Under the pieces are notes generated by a model. That model saw only the letters and a list, made by a program, of their open reading frames with translations. It had not been told where the DNA came from and did no database searches. 64,000 nt of DNA from Micropterix aruncella (Eukaryota; Arthropoda; Insecta; Lepidoptera; Micropterigidae), in NCBI GenBank assembly GCA_944548615.1, contig OX155972.1, positions 1 through 64,000 on the forward strand, given 5' to 3'. How positions within the stretch are numbered: position 1 is the stretch's first letter; each line of letters begins with the position of its first letter. Position numbers and translations under genes: made by a program. This document shows positions 61,429 through 64,000 of the stretch, in pieces.

Positions 61429-62359
61429 TGTCGCGAGGGTTCCGGTCGTTCCGAATGTAACTCGCGATCGATGTTTGAATTGCAGTTGTTGTTTATTTCG
61501 CTTAAAATGCCGAGTACAAATTGATTAAATTCTCTTGCATACTATCGCCTATATATATTATTCGTCGTGATCGCGGTCGCGTCGTCTCCCTCGCGCCTCG
61601 CGCCGCCTCTTTCACTCGCGGTCGGTCGCCAGATATACACCGGTCCGGTGCGCGGTGCGGCAGTCGCCCGCCGTCTGCGCTCGTTTGCTGACGTTCCTCG
61701 GGCGGCGCTTGAGCTTCAGTTGTGTCGTGTTTCGCACATTTAGTTTCGCACGTTTATCGCTTCTGGACGCCACTGGTCGACCCCTCCCCCGACCTACTTC
61801 GAGTAGCCACCGGATGAAAGGCTCTGGACTGGAAAGTCGCCAGAAGTGATTCGTGTTTGCGCGTTAGTTTTTTCGTGTTTTTTGAGTTTACACTGTGTCG
61901 CGGCGCCCTCAGTTGTTACCTTCCCCTTCGCCACCAGTCTTCGAACTGCCGTGGTATAAGATGAAAAGCTCTCTGCTGAGAAGTCGCTGCGATGTGGTTT
62001 TCGTTGTTTGTTTTCTTCGTGACGTTTTGCGTGCGAAACACGGCGGATAGATTCGCGACGGTTTGTACTGTTCTCTTCCATTTATTTCGATGTTTGCTTT
62101 AGCTTCTCGTTGACGGCTTGTTTGTGATGATAAAATAAACGTCTCGTTGGAGGCACTTAAGACGTGTTTGATTATTGGGCGTTCGGGGTAGGTATTCCTA
62201 GTGATGGCATTGCACATCGCCATCTCCTTATTTCCAGTGTCGCCATTGCACCTCGGCGATACCATTTCCTGCCGCCTTCGGGTGGAGTCTTCTTCCGGTC
62301 CTTTCCTTTTATAGTATTTTGAGTAGGTGGGTTTTGTGCCTGTTTGTTGCTCCGCGACA
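61429..62359. mobile_element. solo LTR, 931 bp, with 4-bp target duplication
   Basis: Starts TGTCGCGAGGG and ends CTCCGCGACA, a TG...CA pair with a 7-bp inverted end, flanked by AGTA on both sides (61425-61428 and 62360-62363). Internally it has a TATATATA box near 61550, a GC-rich region after it, and AATAAA at 62134-62139, the order expected of an LTR. No internal retroviral-type coding is next to it, so it is probably a solo LTR left by recombination. The superfamily (Gypsy or BEL/Pao) cannot be decided. Confidence 0.75.
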
Positions 62360-62439
62360 AGTATTTATAGTCAGAGCAAATGTTGCCCATAACTAACGCG
62401 ACCATTTATTTTTTCCGTCAAAGCTGACGCGAAACGCGC

Positions 62440-63006
62440 AACGACGCGGCAGACGAACTGGCTAAAAGGGGATCAAAGGAAATATTATATGGACCGGAAC
62501 CCTCGATGCCCATACCCCAGGCCCAAATAAAAACATGGCTACGCAGGAACGCCGACGAAACCCACCTTAAAGAATGGAAAAAAAACGCAGGATGCAGGCA
62601 AACAAAGAACGCGGTTCCGAAAGCGCCTAAAAAACTTGCCCGCAACCTCACCAGATTAAAAAGGGACAAAATCCGTAAAGTCATAGGTACTATGACAGGC
62701 CACTGTCCCCTAAACAAACACCTGTTTACCATAGGTGTGACAGACAGCCCTCTATGCAGAGGATGCATGGAGGAAGAAGAAACGCCACAGCATGTGCTCA
62801 TGGAATGCAGGAGCGTGGCAGAGCAACGGGCAGGAATACTACAATCTCCAGCATCTGTCCCGGAGGCCTGTAGCAACCCAAACAGGCTGCTAACCTTCTG
62901 AGACAGCCTGGGTAGGCTGGAGTAACATAAATAGAAACATGAGCCACGCACAACGGCCCAATTAAGAGGCCAAGTGCGGGAAATAGCCCAGGAAAACTAA
63001 CTAACT
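62440..63006 (+). pseudogene. I-like LINE 3' fragment, third copy
   Basis: Begins at the RNase H motif NDAADELAKRG and continues through one open frame to the knuckle (CRGC...HVLMECR) and a TGA replacing Trp in RLLTFW, then a (CTAA)n tail. It shares the NKHLFTIGVTD reading with the 58806 copy. No clear target duplication. Confidence 0.85.
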
Positions 63007-63264
63007 AAACTATGGTCATGTTACCTATAACCAGCCCCTGATCTACGATTATTCCGAGCCTGGACAAAAACTTGACATGTGAAATTAATTACTTTAAAAA
63101 AAAACACAAAACAAATATACTGGGTGGAATTTTTTGTGATCGGGAATAAGAAGCATTAAATAAATTTGCAATCTTTATTGACTCTTTGCTAATAATATTA
63201 CTTTCCTTGTATGTGACATTAGTTTGTAGACAACGCACAAGCCAGACTGTGTCCTTAGTCTTTT

Positions 63265-64000
63265 ATATGAGGGTCATCCAGAAAGTAAGGTTACGAGGGC
63301 TCCTGAGGCGATGCATTTTTTTTATTTCCAAGTTAGTGCACCTGGCGTATAGTGGGAGTCCTAACAGTCAGTTTGTTAGGTCCCGCGTATTTGTTGGCCA
63401 TTTAGTTCAATCACAGTAAATTAATTTGATGGAGAGGTAGTCGCGCGCTCCCGCCACCTACCGTCCGTGTGAGATCCGCACGGTCATCCATATTTTTATT
63501 TTGCAGAACTATACCGCAGCAATTATCTATCAGATGACTGAGGATGAGACGTGGGCGTGTGACTGCATGCCACAATCCAAAAGACAATCAATACAGTGGC
63601 GTCATTCATCTTCCCCAGCCATCAAAACGATCAAGACGACCCGACCCATTCAGCCGGAAAAGTGATGGCATCGATTTTACGGGTCCATAAGGAGATGTTG
63701 CAGGCGGATTATATACCTAAAGTGGCTACCATTAATGCAGAGGCTTACTTTAGTGCCCTTAAAAGAGCAATTCAGAGAAGCAGAAGGGGAATGCTGACCC
63801 ATGGAGTCATCCTTTTACATGACAAAGCCAGGCCCCACACCGTGCCAGTTTTAAAGGAGCTGCTGACATCGTTTGGATACGATTCTGTCACCATTCCCCC
63901 TATTCATCCAAGTTTTCGTCTTCGGACTATAACCTTTTCACTCAACTAGAGTTCTCGGGTTGGAAACGTTTTTACAACGATCAGGAAAACGAGGAAGCTG
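63265..64000 (+). pseudogene. mariner-family transposase pseudogene, runs off the right edge
   Basis: A terminal-repeat-like start TATGAGGGTCATCCAGAAAG is followed by a much-shortened N-terminal region. From about 63535 the reading is DETW (first catalytic Asp), SKRQSIQWRHSSSPA, SAGKVMA, INAEAYFSALKRAIQ, RRGMLTHGVILLHDKARPHT (second catalytic Asp in the last part) and SDYNLFTQ. Frameshifts occur near 63600 and 63930, and there is an internal deletion between the terminus and the catalytic region. Confidence 0.85.

Noticed and set aside
61655..62405. Open frames in the GC-rich 61.4-62.4 kb region
   Set aside because: They lie in the solo LTR and show no recognisable domains; GC-rich sequence has few stops.

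Overview
The window looks like non-model insect DNA, most likely from a lepidopteran. It carries insect-type non-LTR retrotransposons (RTE, Jockey/CR1-like, RNase H-bearing I-like, R2-superfamily), a Penelope-like element, mariner/Tc1, hAT, PIF/Harbinger and piggyBac-type relics, and Helitrons with a 5' TCTATATATATA start and a 3' CTAG end. No bacterial operons, CRISPR arrays, rRNA or tRNA genes were seen.

Positions 1-22598 are a composite satellite block. A 119-bp tandem repeat alternates with a 166-bp tandem repeat, and a conserved module of about 720 bp is embedded four times (428, 4301, 7779, 10186). Each module reads on the minus strand like a gene start: two perfect RFX X-box motifs, DRE-like ATCGATA motifs, a 40-codon ATG-initiated exon and a splice donor (GTAAGT in three copies, GTACGT in one). 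The whole module + 166-bp block recurs at identical length (1780 bp) in copies 2 and 3. The 119-bp arrays between blocks vary in copy number (about 9, 14 and 5). The long 166-bp array (10815-18651) has its own 3079-bp higher-order duplication, tagged by a Penelope-terminus fragment. A 5'-truncated LINE (18652-20640) sits exactly between the last 166-bp array and the last 119-bp array.

Positions 22600-64000 hold a single recognisable host gene on the minus strand. I read it as the C-terminal part of a CEP290-like centrosomal/ciliary coiled-coil protein. Eight short exons (60516 down to 22781) join with perfectly consistent splice phases into 427 codons. Exon order and local motifs match the vertebrate CEP290 region leading to its E-K-T-I motif. 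Its introns are mostly transposon debris: an RTE copy with target-site duplications, a 2.8-kb terminal-inverted-repeat element with a decayed transposase, an R2-superfamily pseudogene, Helitrons with nested TTAA MITEs, a head-to-head Penelope insertion, a hAT element holding a LINE that itself holds an R2-like fragment, and a solo LTR.

Only the CEP290-like exons and, more tentatively, the four small first-exon modules look like host coding sequence; other open frames belong to repeats or decayed mobile elements. An X-box module next to a ciliary gene is suggestive, but whether the two are functionally linked cannot be decided from this sequence.
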